Of a stretch of 64,000 nucleotides of DNA, positions 52,734-61,060 are shown piece after piece. The notes under the pieces were generated by a model, which searched no databases, had not been told where the DNA came from, and saw nothing but the letters and a program-made list of their open reading frames with translations. The stretch is taken from positions 42,138 to 106,137 of the forward strand of contig DFCS01000044.1 of NCBI GenBank assembly GCA_002367105.1, written 5' to 3'. The stretch's first letter is position 1; every line of letters begins with the position of its first letter. A program made the translations under genes and the position numbers. The stretch comes from Hungatella sp. UBA3048 (GTDB lineage: Bacteria; Bacillota; Clostridia; Lachnospirales; Lachnospiraceae).

Positions 52734-54241
52734 TCAGCCAGAGGTAATAGGCCTGTAGTTCACTGGATCTTCGATTACACGGTCATACCGGTAAGCTGAA
52801 AAAATTAGTCCAAGAAGCAACATATTAAAGAAGATACTTAACCGTCCCTCTGAAATCAGAGGCAGATTGGGAAAGGTTGCATATTGATGGCCAAAATTTC
52901 CCGCTAAGTAAAGTACCCCCTGCCAGAACAAGCATTGGCTGCAGCTAAAGGCCAGGGATGAGGCCAGATGCCCATGTATCCGGTTAATATATGAAAAAAG
53001 GAGCAGGTAAAACAGGCCGATGGCTCCTATGAGCAACATTCCTGGAATCCATCCAAACAAGAAGATACATACGGCGATCAGGTATTATGATAGTGCTGAG
53101 GAAGGATATCCCAAATCGTCACATTATCCACCTGGTAATTGATGTATCGCGGCAAATATCCCTGTTCCCAGAGGTCATCCACTATTTCTTCAAATTCCTG
53201 CTGTTGTTCGGCGGTCTGAATTCCGGTGGTGTCTAAGCCAACCTTCTGTGGATCACGAGAAGCAAAGTACCACGCACCGGAGCCGTAATCCACCATTTCC
53301 TCTGGTGTCAATTCCAACCCGTGTGTAAGCGGGGTTCTTGAAAGCAGCTCCTGAATCAGTATTCCATTGTATGTATCGTCCCAGGTACTGTGAACAGAGG
53401 ACTGCGGAAACAGAAAATCTTTCGCTTTTCCGCGACCGGAAGCTGTGAGAAAAAGAGGGCTTCCGAGAAAGATCAAAAAAGCCAGCGCAATGGGATAAAG
53501 GTATTTCTTCCTGCCAGAAAGTATTCCACGGTGAATCATAAAGCAAACAGTTCCGAATGTACTCAGGAGAAAAATAACTTCTGCAGTATCACCAAGGAAC
53601 AGACATGCTGAATACATGAAAATCATCCATACTACGGCACCTCCAAAAGAGGCTGTCAGAAAAATTTTTCTATTTTGGCGGGAGCAATACAGCAGAACCG
53701 TAATAACAGGGATGAGGAGCAATGTGGCAAAATAGGCAATGCTGGGTATGCCATACCGAATTCCGCTATAAAGTCTCAGGAGGAGTATTACTATTTGAGC
53801 CAGATACAGAAGGCATACAACGATTGCCAGTATCTTTCTATACCGGATCAGGAGAGGGTACCCTTTTAACACAGTAAATATAAGCAGAATTCCTCCTGGA
53901 ATGTAGTAAAGAAAACCGTTTGCCATCTGCTCAGGCGTCCATTGCATAAAGCCGGAGAGAATAAAACCTGTGAGTAAGAGCAATGCGGAAATAAATGCAA
54001 GCTGCGGGAGTTTTTGTATCTTGTGGGCTTCATTTAGCTCAGTACCTATGGAAACAGCATCTCCCATACTGCGAAGAGCCTGACGCTCTGCATCGGCAGA
54101 GGAGAGTCCCTGGGATTTAAATTCCTCTATCCTGTCCTGGATATGAGATTCCAGCTCCTGGTGGATGGAAGGACGCAGCGGATGATAGGAAATCTGGTCA
54201 GTCACCTCATTAAGAAATTGGGAAACTGCTGAATCAGGCAT
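52734..54241 (-). pseudogene. FtsW/RodA-like membrane protein with permease prefix, frameshifted
   Basis: The first about 85 residues form a HAAS/permease-prefix domain (LRPSIHQELESHIQDRIEEF, GLSSADAERQALRSMGDAVS), typical of proteins controlled by a PadR neighbour. Many membrane helices follow. The first frame stops at TGA near 53081 after DILPQHYHNT; the next frame continues as YLIAVCIFLFGWIPGMLLIG and runs to 52734. The continuation matches the end of SEDS-type proteins, so one protein was broken by a one- or two-base loss near 53085-53090. Restored length is about 500 residues. The SEDS region is divergent from the ftsW at 27186. ATG 54241 lies four bases after padR. Confidence 0.75.
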
Positions 54242-54245
54242 GCTT

Positions 54246-54578
54246 TTATTCAAACAGAACACCTCCCATCATTTGGTTGATGGCGGTTTGATAGACCTTC
54301 CACTCTTGTGATTTTTCCTCCAACAGTTTCTGGCCGTGAGGGGTTATTGCATAATATTTGCGGATTCGCCCATTGTCCGCAGCCAGTTGGAAACTTATAA
54401 CTGCTCTTTGTTGCTCCAGGGTGTGCAGGATCGGATAGAGTGTGCCTTCCTTAAGCTGAAAAACATTCTGGCTTTGCTGTTCCAGCTCACGAATTATTTG
54501 GTATCCGTACATGCTTTGTTGTTTCAAAAGATTCAGTACCAACATGGAAGTTCCGAGTGCCATGTATCGTTTATCCAC
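54246..54578 (-). CDS. PadR-family transcriptional regulator
   Basis: 110 residues, winged helix of the short PadR class: MLVLNLLKQQSMYGYQIIRE, LKEGTLYPILHTLEQQRAVI, RIRKYYAITPHGQKLLEEK. GTG start (reverse strand) with GGAG eight bases upstream. It is in an operon with the prefix-domain membrane protein and has a 17-bp inverted repeat over its promoter, so autorepression relieved by an envelope signal is likely (inference). Confidence 0.92.
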   Translation of the reverse strand: MDKRYMALGTSMLVLNLLKQQSMYGYQIIRELEQQSQNVFQLKEGTLYPILHTLEQQRAVISFQLAADNGRIRKYYAITPHGQKLLEEKSQEWKVYQTAINQMMGGVLFE

Positions 54579-54615
54579 AGAATCAACTCCTTTCTTAAGT
54601 GTCTGTTATTATATG

Positions 54616-54669
54616 CCTAGATAATCTAAGTACATATAATATTATACTTAGATTATCTAGGTATGTCAA
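54616..54669 (-). promoter_or_regulatory. PadR operator and promoter
   Basis: CCTAGATAATCTAAGTA (54616-54632) and its exact reverse complement (54645-54661) flank a 12-bp centre. On the reverse strand TTGACA (54669-54664), 17 bp, TATAAT (54646-54641) lie across the repeat, so a bound dimer pair would cover the promoter. Confidence 0.8.
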
Positions 54670-54877
54670 GCAAATAGAGCAGCATGTTTTTGTTTTTTAA
54701 AGGAGCAGTTCATGAAAACTGAAATTTCAGGATTCCGGCGTGCGTGGACAACTGGTTGGAATCCATGAAATAATTCAGCATACAAGGATAACGTAACTAT
54801 GATATTTAGTAAAGCCTTTACTTGAAATAAACAATGTAGTATGATTATCTAAATACGGAACCAGGAGGACTATTAAT

Positions 54878-55342
54878 TTGGGAGAAAGTATTAAATTAAT
54901 TGCCAATAACAAAAAGGCATACCATGATTATTTTATTGATGAAAAATTCGAGGCTGGCATTGAACTGGCAGGTACAGAAGTAAAATCCATCCGCATGGGA
55001 AAATGCAGCGTCAAGGAATCCTTTGTGAGAATCGATAAAGGAGAGGTTTATGTCTACGGCATGAACATCAGCCCGTATGAAAAAGGGAATATCTTTAACA
55101 AGGATCCGTTAAGGGTCAGAAAGCTTCTGCTTCACAGGGCTGAGATCGGAAAGCTGGATGCAAAGATTGCTCAAAAGGGCTATACTCTGGTCCCTCTGCA
55201 GGTATATTTTAAAGGCAGTCTGGTGAAGGTGGAGATCGGCCTTGCCAGAGGTAAAAAGCTATACGATAAGAGAGATGACATTGCGAAAAAGGATCAGAAA
55301 AGAGAACTGGAAAGAGACTTTAAGGTGAGAAATCTTTCATAG
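54878..55342 (+). CDS. smpB: SsrA-binding protein SmpB
   Basis: 154 residues. Family blocks IANNKKAYHDYFIDEKFEAG, IELAGTEVKSIRMGKCSVKE, VYVYGMNISPYEKGN and RKLLLHRAEIGKL, then YFKGSLVKVEIGLARGKKLY and the basic C-terminal tail DKRDDIAKKDQKRELERDFK. Required with tmRNA to rescue stalled ribosomes. TTG start with AGGAGG nine bases upstream. No tmRNA gene is visible in the 86 bp before the next gene. Confidence 0.96.
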   Translation: MGESIKLIANNKKAYHDYFIDEKFEAGIELAGTEVKSIRMGKCSVKESFVRIDKGEVYVYGMNISPYEKGNIFNKDPLRVRKLLLHRAEIGKLDAKIAQKGYTLVPLQVYFKGSLVKVEIGLARGKKLYDKRDDIAKKDQKRELERDFKVRNLS

Positions 55343-55428
55343 AGCGCCACTTTAAGCCTCCTGAATAATCTGTACAGAAAGCTGTTTTAATGCTAAAATA
55401 ACCTTAGAAAATGTTGGAGGGAAAACGG

Positions 55429-57411
55429 ATGGCATTATATGATTACGTAGGGGCGTTAAAGCGGGGCCGCAGGCAATATCAGGCTTCCGTGTCAAAGGGA
55501 GAATATCCGTATCTGCCGGTCTTGGATCAGATCCTGTCTTATACGGATATTGTTTCGGAAGTGAACTTGGGAATCATGGATATTCCTTTAGAAAAGGTGG
55601 TAGGCACGAAAACGGAGGGACGCACCAGCGCCTTTGCCAGTAATTTCATGCCTCTATTGTCGGAGAAATCGGAATTTGGGGCGAAATGGGCATATTTATA
55701 TGACCATCAGATTGAAGAGGGTATCCATGATCCTATCGAAGTCTTTGAATTTATGAACCAGTATTACGTTCAGGAAGGCAACAAAAGGGTCAGTGTCTTA
55801 AAATATGTAGGTGCTTTCAGCATCTCTGCCTCTGTCACCCGCCTGATTCCAAAGAGGACTGATGATTTAGATAACAGGCTTTACTATGAATTCCTGGATT
55901 TTTACCAGGTTTCCTTTAACTGCGATGTCTGGTTCAGTAAGGAAGGAAGCTACGACAAGCTGATAAAGGCCATGAATAAGAATCCGGGAGAGCCTTGGAG
56001 TGAGGATGACAGGATCATCTTCAAATCTGCGTATGACCGTTTTTCTAAAGCATTTCATGCCTTTGGCGGCGATGATTACGATATGACGTGTTCGGATGCG
56101 TTTCTAGTTTATGTGGAACTATTCGGATACCGAATCGTGAAAGACCGGATTGAAGGGCAGATAAAAAAGGACTTGGTCAGAATAAAGGATGAACTGCTCC
56201 TGGCCTCCCGAGGCAATAAGATCACTTTGGTTGAACAGCCGGAAGAAATTGAGGAATCATCGGACAATAGTCCTCTTAAGCTCATTAATTGGCTGCGCCC
56301 GTTCCAGTCCATTGAACCCGAGATGCTAAAAATTGCATTTATCCATGCGAAAACAGCAGAAACTTCAAGCTGGACTTATGGACATGAGCTGGGCAGAATG
56401 TACTTAGAACAGGCTTTTAATGGAGACATACAAACGATTGCATTTTTTAACGCAGATTCTGAGCCGGAGATCGCTAATGCCATTGAACTGGCCATTGGGG
56501 CCAGGTGCAACGTAATATTTACTACGGCCTCCCAGATGATCAATTTAAGTGTGAAAGCTGCAATCGATCATCCGGAGGTAAAGGTGTTCAACTGTTCTGT
56601 TAATATGTCCTATTCATCCATCTGCACCTATTATGGAAGAATGTATGAATCGAAATTCCTTATGGGCGCGTTGGCAGCTTCCATGTCCCAGGCTGAGAAG
56701 ATCGGATATATTGCTGATTATCCGATCTACGGTACCATTGCCAATATCAATGCCTTTGCACTGGGAGCCAGAATGATCAATCCTTATGCCAAGGTTTACT
56801 TAGAATGGTCGAGGGTAAAGGACCGGGATGCTCACTCGGAGTTGGAAAAAGAGAAAGTCACCTTTATTTCAGGTGATGACATGATTACTCCTCAAACGCC
56901 CACCAGAGAATATGGACTTTACCAAAAGAATTCAGATGGAAGTCTGAAAAATCTGGCGACTCCTATCTGGCATTGGGGAAAATTTTACGAAAGAATTGTT
57001 AATATTATATGTCACGGGGATTTCGGCAGGAAGGAAATGAAGGGGAAGCAGGCCATCAATTACTGGTGGGGGATGTCGGCAGATGTGATCGATGTCATTT
57101 GCTCTCATAATCTGCCTCACGGAACCAGCCGGCTGATTACATTTTTGAGGAATTCAATACGGGCTGGAAGCTTTCAGCCTTTTGAAGGAACCATTTATTC
57201 TCAGGGCGGACAAATCCAGTGCGGGGCAAACGAAAGTCTTACTCCGGAAGAAATAACTACCATGAACTGGCTGACAGAAAATGTGGTGGGACAGATTCCG
57301 GAATTTGACGAGCTTACGGAAGAGGCTCGGTCTCTGGTACGTCTCCAGGGACAGACAATATACGAGAACATGGATATGGAGGAACAGCGTGAAGATCCTG
57401 GTACTGTCTGA
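55429..57411 (+). CDS. ParB-like domain fused to BMP/Med-type binding domain
   Basis: 660 residues. The N-terminal about 130 residues contain a ParB/sulfiredoxin-like element (GIMDIPLEKVVGTKTEGRTS, then YYVQEGNKRVSVLKYVGAFS). A linker region of about 170 residues follows. The C-terminal half (from about 305) is a BMP (basic membrane protein / Med) periplasmic-binding-like fold: LKIAFIHAKTAETSSWTYGH, ELAIGARCNVIFTTASQM, YYGRMYESKFLMGALAASMS, EKIGYIADYPIYGTIANINA. There is no signal peptide or lipobox, so it is predicted to be cytoplasmic, unlike the nucleoside-binding BMP lipoproteins. ATG 55429 follows TTGGAGG. Its 3' end overlaps the metallophosphoesterase gene by 23 bp. Confidence 0.82.
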   Translation: MALYDYVGALKRGRRQYQASVSKGEYPYLPVLDQILSYTDIVSEVNLGIMDIPLEKVVGTKTEGRTSAFASNFMPLLSEKSEFGAKWAYLYDHQIEEGIHDPIEVFEFMNQYYVQEGNKRVSVLKYVGAFSISASVTRLIPKRTDDLDNRLYYEFLDFYQVSFNCDVWFSKEGSYDKLIKAMNKNPGEPWSEDDRIIFKSAYDRFSKAFHAFGGDDYDMTCSDAFLVYVELFGYRIVKDRIEGQIKKDLVRIKDELLLASRGNKITLVEQPEEIEESSDNSPLKLINWLRPFQSIEPEMLKIAFIHAKTAETSSWTYGHELGRMYLEQAFNGDIQTIAFFNADSEPEIANAIELAIGARCNVIFTTASQMINLSVKAAIDHPEVKVFNCSVNMSYSSICTYYGRMYESKFLMGALAASMSQAEKIGYIADYPIYGTIANINAFALGARMINPYAKVYLEWSRVKDRDAHSELEKEKVTFISGDDMITPQTPTREYGLYQKNSDGSLKNLATPIWHWGKFYERIVNIICHGDFGRKEMKGKQAINYWWGMSADVIDVICSHNLPHGTSRLITFLRNSIRAGSFQPFEGTIYSQGGQIQCGANESLTPEEITTMNWLTENVVGQIPEFDELTEEARSLVRLQGQTIYENMDMEEQREDPGTV

Positions 57412-57994
57412 CCATGAGTCAAAATCACTTTATGAATACTATTCACCGGAAAAATTGCAGGGCATTGATCTGATTATTTCCTGTGGAGATTTACGAGCGA
57501 ATTATCTTACGTTTTTTGCAACATTTTCCCATGCCCCGGTCTATTATGTCCGGGGAAACCATGATTGCAGGTATGAGGACTGTCCACCTGAAGGCTGTAC
57601 CTGCATTGAAGATGATATCATAACCTACAAGGGAATCCGGATTATGGGGCTGGGCGGTTCCATGCAGTACATTCCAGGCTCAGCGAACCAGTATACGGAA
57701 CGGGGAATGGAGCGGAGAATCAAAAAGATGTGGTGGAAGCTTAAGAAGAACAAAGGTTTTGATATTCTTGTCACCCATGCTCCGGCATTTGAACTCAATG
57801 ACTTGCCGGACCTGCCTCATCAGGGATTTTCCTGTTTTAAGGCACTGATGGACAAGTATTCTCCCAAGTATTTTCTTCATGGACATGTCCATGCCAATTA
57901 TGGAAAGAGTTTTAAGAGGGAAGACCAGTATGGCTGCACAAAGGTTGTAAATGCCTATGAGTATTATATTATTGAGTATCCGGAAAATCTGTAA
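57389..57994 (+). CDS. Metallophosphoesterase (YfcE-like)
   Basis: 201 residues. Calcineurin-like metal motifs: ILVLSDHES (Asp), IISCGDLRA (GD), YYVRGNHDC (GNHD), LVTHAPAF (TH) and LHGHVHANYG (GHxH). GTG 57389 is chosen because GGAGG lies six to seven bases before it and because the protein then begins directly with the first motif. The gene starts inside the ParB-BMP gene, so the two are translationally coupled and probably work together. Substrate could be a phosphodiester or nucleotide; not determinable. Confidence 0.88.
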   Translation: MKILVLSDHESKSLYEYYSPEKLQGIDLIISCGDLRANYLTFFATFSHAPVYYVRGNHDCRYEDCPPEGCTCIEDDIITYKGIRIMGLGGSMQYIPGSANQYTERGMERRIKKMWWKLKKNKGFDILVTHAPAFELNDLPDLPHQGFSCFKALMDKYSPKYFLHGHVHANYGKSFKREDQYGCTKVVNAYEYYIIEYPENL

Positions 57995-58141
57995 CACCCT
58001 TAACACTCGAGTGCTGGTAATCCAGGGAGATTATGAAGGGACCGGTCATTGTATTCTAGGGTAAGGAAATACGGAATACCCCAGGCCAAGCCAAGAAAAG
58101 AATATGCAATTATATACATAGAATAGAAGAAACAGAAAAAC

Positions 58142-58178
58142 GAGGACTGCGTTTCATGACGCGGCCCTCTTTGCTTTA
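58142..58178 (+). terminator. Rho-independent terminator candidate
   Basis: GAGGACTGCGT pairs with ACGCGGCCCTC (imperfect), followed by TTTGCTTTATTTT. The rest of 57995-58223 holds no gene. Confidence 0.55.
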
Positions 58179-58223
58179 TTTTAGGTATAACCTCAAATTA
58201 TAATACACATTCCTATTAATTAG

Positions 58224-58252
58224 TTGACAAAAAGATGCTGGATTGTTATCAT
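58224..58252 (+). promoter_or_regulatory. Sigma-A promoter of ilvN
   Basis: TTGACA (58224-58229), 17 bp, TATCAT (58247-58252), leaving a leader of only about 25 nt. No T-box or leader peptide is visible, so control must act on the promoter itself. Confidence 0.7.
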
Positions 58253-58284
58253 TTAAGTTACTATACAAAAAGGCGGGGATATGG

Positions 58285-58785
58285 ATGGAGAGAATCGTAT
58301 TATCATTGTTGGTTGATAACACCTCCGGCGTTTTGAGCCGTGTAGCCGGACTGTTCAGCCGCCGTGGCTATAATATTGAAAGCCTTACGGTGGGAGTGAC
58401 TGCGGATGAGAGATATTCCAGAATGACGGTGGTGTCCACAGGCGATCAGGAGATTTTAGACCAAATTGAAAAACAGCTGAGAAAGCTGGAAGATGTCAGG
58501 GATATCAAAGAATTAAAGCCGGGCCATTCTGTTTACAGGGAGCTTATTCTGGTCAAGGTACATGCGAATGCCGGCCAGCGTCAGGCGATTTGTGCCATAG
58601 CTGATATTTTCAGGGCTACCATTGTTGATGTTGGCAAAGATTCCGTAACCGTCATGCTTACAGGAGATCAGTCCAAGCTTGATGCAGTTCTTAACCTGCT
58701 TGAAGATTACGAAATATTAGAGCTTGCCAGAACTGGTCTCACAGGACTTTCCAGAGGCTCTGACGATATTCGGTATCTGCCTTAG
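58285..58785 (+). CDS. ilvN: Acetolactate synthase small (regulatory) subunit
   Basis: 166 residues. ACT domain (VLSLLVDNTSGVLSRVAGLF, SRRGYNIESLTVG, residues 1-75) and the C-terminal ALS small-subunit domain (RELILVKVHANAGQRQAICA, then ATIVDVGKDSVTVMLTGDQS). Mediates valine feedback on the catalytic subunit, whose gene is not adjacent. ATG 58285 follows AGGCGGGG. First gene of the branched-chain amino acid cluster. Confidence 0.95.
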   Translation: MERIVLSLLVDNTSGVLSRVAGLFSRRGYNIESLTVGVTADERYSRMTVVSTGDQEILDQIEKQLRKLEDVRDIKELKPGHSVYRELILVKVHANAGQRQAICAIADIFRATIVDVGKDSVTVMLTGDQSKLDAVLNLLEDYEILELARTGLTGLSRGSDDIRYLP

Positions 58786-58896
58786 GCAGTCAGGATTTGT
58801 AAGCTAGAGGTTATTGCCAAAGGCGGACAGTGAGCCGTCGGCATGGTTCCTTTAACAAAATATATCAAGAGTCAGTATATGAGGAGGAAATAAAAG

Positions 58897-59907
58897 ATGG
58901 CAAAGATTTACTATCAGGAAGATTGCAATTTATCCTTATTGGAAGGTAAGACCATTGCAGTTATTGGATACGGCAGCCAGGGCCATGCCCATGCACTTAA
59001 TTTAAAGGAGTCTGGATGCAATGTCATTGTAGGACTTTATGAGGGAAGCAGTTCCTGGGCAAAGGCAGAGGCACAGGGTTTAACCGTTTATACAGCAGCA
59101 GAAGCTGCAAAGAAGGCCGACATCATTATGATCTTAATCAATGATGAGAAGCAGGCTGCTATGTACAAGGAGTCTGTAGAGCCTAATTTAAAGGATGGGG
59201 ACATGCTGATGTTTGCCCATGGTTTTGCCGTTCATTTTGGGCAGATCGTTCCTCCTAAGAATGTTGATGTTACCATGATCGCGCCAAAGGCTCCCGGTCA
59301 TACCGTAAGAAATGAATATCTGGTAGGCAGAGGAACCCCATGTCTGGTTGCTGTTCATCAGGATTATACAGGCAAGGCAAAGGACAAGGCTTTAGCTTAT
59401 GCATTGGCCCTGGGCGGCGCAAGAGCCGGCGTACTGGAGACAACCTTTAAGGTAGAGACAGAAACAGACCTTTTTGGGGAGCAGGCTGTATTATGCGGAG
59501 GCGTTTGCGCTCTGATGAAGGCAGGCTTTGAAACTTTGGTAGAAGCAGGATATGCTCCTGAGAATGCTTATTTTGAATGTATTCACGAGATGAAGCTGAT
59601 CGTAGACCTGATTTTTGAAAGCGGCTTTGCAGGCATGAGATATTCTGTTTCCAACACTGCTGAATACGGTGATTATATTACAGGACCAAAGATCGTTACC
59701 GATGAGACCAAGAAGGCGATGAAGCAGGTTCTTGCCGATATTCAGAATGGAAACTTTGCAAAGGACTGGTTGCTTGAGAATCAGGTTGGATGCGCTCACT
59801 TTAATGCGGTCAGAAAGAAAGAAGCTTCCCACCAGTTAGAAAAGGTAGGCAGCGAGCTCCGCAAGCTTTACAGCTGGAACGACGGCGGAAAGCTGATTGA
59901 TAACTAA
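58897..59907 (+). CDS. ilvC: Ketol-acid reductoisomerase (class I)
   Basis: 336 residues, class I length. Rossmann motif IAVIGYGSQGHAHALNLKES (residues about 20-39), catalytic region HGFAVHFGQI and APKAPGHTVR, C-terminal knotted domain with DLFGEQAVLCGGVCAL, FECIHEMKLIVDLIFESG and SNTAEYGDYITGP. The cofactor loop after beta-2 reads LYEGSSSW (Tyr48, Glu49), whereas NADPH-using enzymes usually carry Arg/Lys there, so NADH use is possible (inference). AGGAGG precedes the ATG. Converts acetolactate to dihydroxyisovalerate. Confidence 0.96.
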   Translation: MAKIYYQEDCNLSLLEGKTIAVIGYGSQGHAHALNLKESGCNVIVGLYEGSSSWAKAEAQGLTVYTAAEAAKKADIIMILINDEKQAAMYKESVEPNLKDGDMLMFAHGFAVHFGQIVPPKNVDVTMIAPKAPGHTVRNEYLVGRGTPCLVAVHQDYTGKAKDKALAYALALGGARAGVLETTFKVETETDLFGEQAVLCGGVCALMKAGFETLVEAGYAPENAYFECIHEMKLIVDLIFESGFAGMRYSVSNTAEYGDYITGPKIVTDETKKAMKQVLADIQNGNFAKDWLLENQVGCAHFNAVRKKEASHQLEKVGSELRKLYSWNDGGKLIDN

Positions 59908-59944
59908 GTTTTATAACTGCAGGCAGCGGTCTGTTAAATAATAG

Positions 59945-59979
59945 AGCCCGGAAAAAGCAAGTCTTTTTCCGGGCTTTTT
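59945..59979 (+). terminator. Rho-independent terminator of ilvC
   Basis: AGCCCGGAAAAAG pairs with CTTTTTCCGGGCT, followed by five T. Directly abuts the convergent LysR gene and may serve both. Confidence 0.9.
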
Positions 59980-59981
59980 AT

Positions 59982-60884
59982 TTACTTGAGCAATGGGCCG
60001 GCCCCTCTCATGGCATCAAAAAAGTTCTCCATAGCCGTGGATAGTCCATTGGGATTATAAGCAAATCCAACAGTTCTCTTCTTAATCGCCGTTTCCATGG
60101 GAATCTGAACCAAATCTCCCCGGTCCAGTTCCTCCTGAACAAACTCCTTGATCACACAGCCGATCCCCAGTCCGATTTTGGCAAATTCAATCAGCAGATC
60201 CATGGTAGTGACCTCTAAAAGCTGATTTGGCACAATCTGATTTTCTTTCAGATATTCATCAATATATTTTCTGGTCATGTTGTTCTTATCCAAAAGAAGG
60301 ATATTTCCTGTCTGAAAAAAATCTGCATCCGGTCCTTCTCTTAAATATAGGTTATCCAGATAAGATTTCGTAGCTACGAAAATATCCTGGACGTCCATAA
60401 CCGGCTGAAACAAAAGAGGGCGCCGGTTGCTGGGCTCTGCTATCAGCCCCAGATCAATGCGCTGCTGTTCCAGCATAATGATCGTATGGGAAGTAGACTG
60501 GCTTTCAATGGAAATCTTAATATGAGGATACTTCTCAATGAATCCCTTTAAATAAGGAAGAAGGATATACTTGCAAAGAGTATTGCTGACACCTAACTTC
60601 AAGTGACCGATATTAAAATCCTTCACCCGCTTCAGTTCCAGTTCCCCGCGGTTTAATTCTTCAAAGGCCGCTTTTGTATGATTATATAGAAGCTTTCCTT
60701 CTTCGGTAAGCTGGACGCCTCTTGAATTTCTCGTAAATAAGGTTACCTCCAGGCTGTCTTCCAGCTTGCTGATGGATTTACTGATGGCAGGCTGGCTGAT
60801 ATAAAGCTCTTTGGCAGCTTTTGAGATATTTCCGGCTTTGGCAACTTCATAAAATATCTTATATTGGGAAAGGTTATGATCCAT
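59982..60884 (-). CDS. LysR-family regulator, probably of leuCD
   Basis: 300 residues. Winged helix YKIFYEVAKAGNISKAAKEL then LYISQPAISKSISKLEDSLE, followed by the effector domain (GHLKLGVSNTLCKYILLPYL). ATG 60884 follows GGAAGA on the reverse strand. It lies between ilvC and leuC and diverges from leuC, which fits control of leucine biosynthesis with a pathway intermediate as co-inducer (inference). Confidence 0.92.
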   Translation of the reverse strand: MDHNLSQYKIFYEVAKAGNISKAAKELYISQPAISKSISKLEDSLEVTLFTRNSRGVQLTEEGKLLYNHTKAAFEELNRGELELKRVKDFNIGHLKLGVSNTLCKYILLPYLKGFIEKYPHIKISIESQSTSHTIIMLEQQRIDLGLIAEPSNRRPLLFQPVMDVQDIFVATKSYLDNLYLREGPDADFFQTGNILLLDKNNMTRKYIDEYLKENQIVPNQLLEVTTMDLLIEFAKIGLGIGCVIKEFVQEELDRGDLVQIPMETAIKKRTVGFAYNPNGLSTAMENFFDAMRGAGPLLK

Positions 60885-61060
60885 GTTAAGTCTTCCTCTC
60901 ATTGAACGATACTTTTCGTTCCATTTTATAACTAACTATTATATTAAATATTCGTATTATGTATTTCTATTATACCAATAAGTGTGTTAAAATGTAAAGC
61001 GAGAAAAAGATGTTACAATTTAAACTGTAATGGTAATAAATTAACAGGAGGACGCAGACA

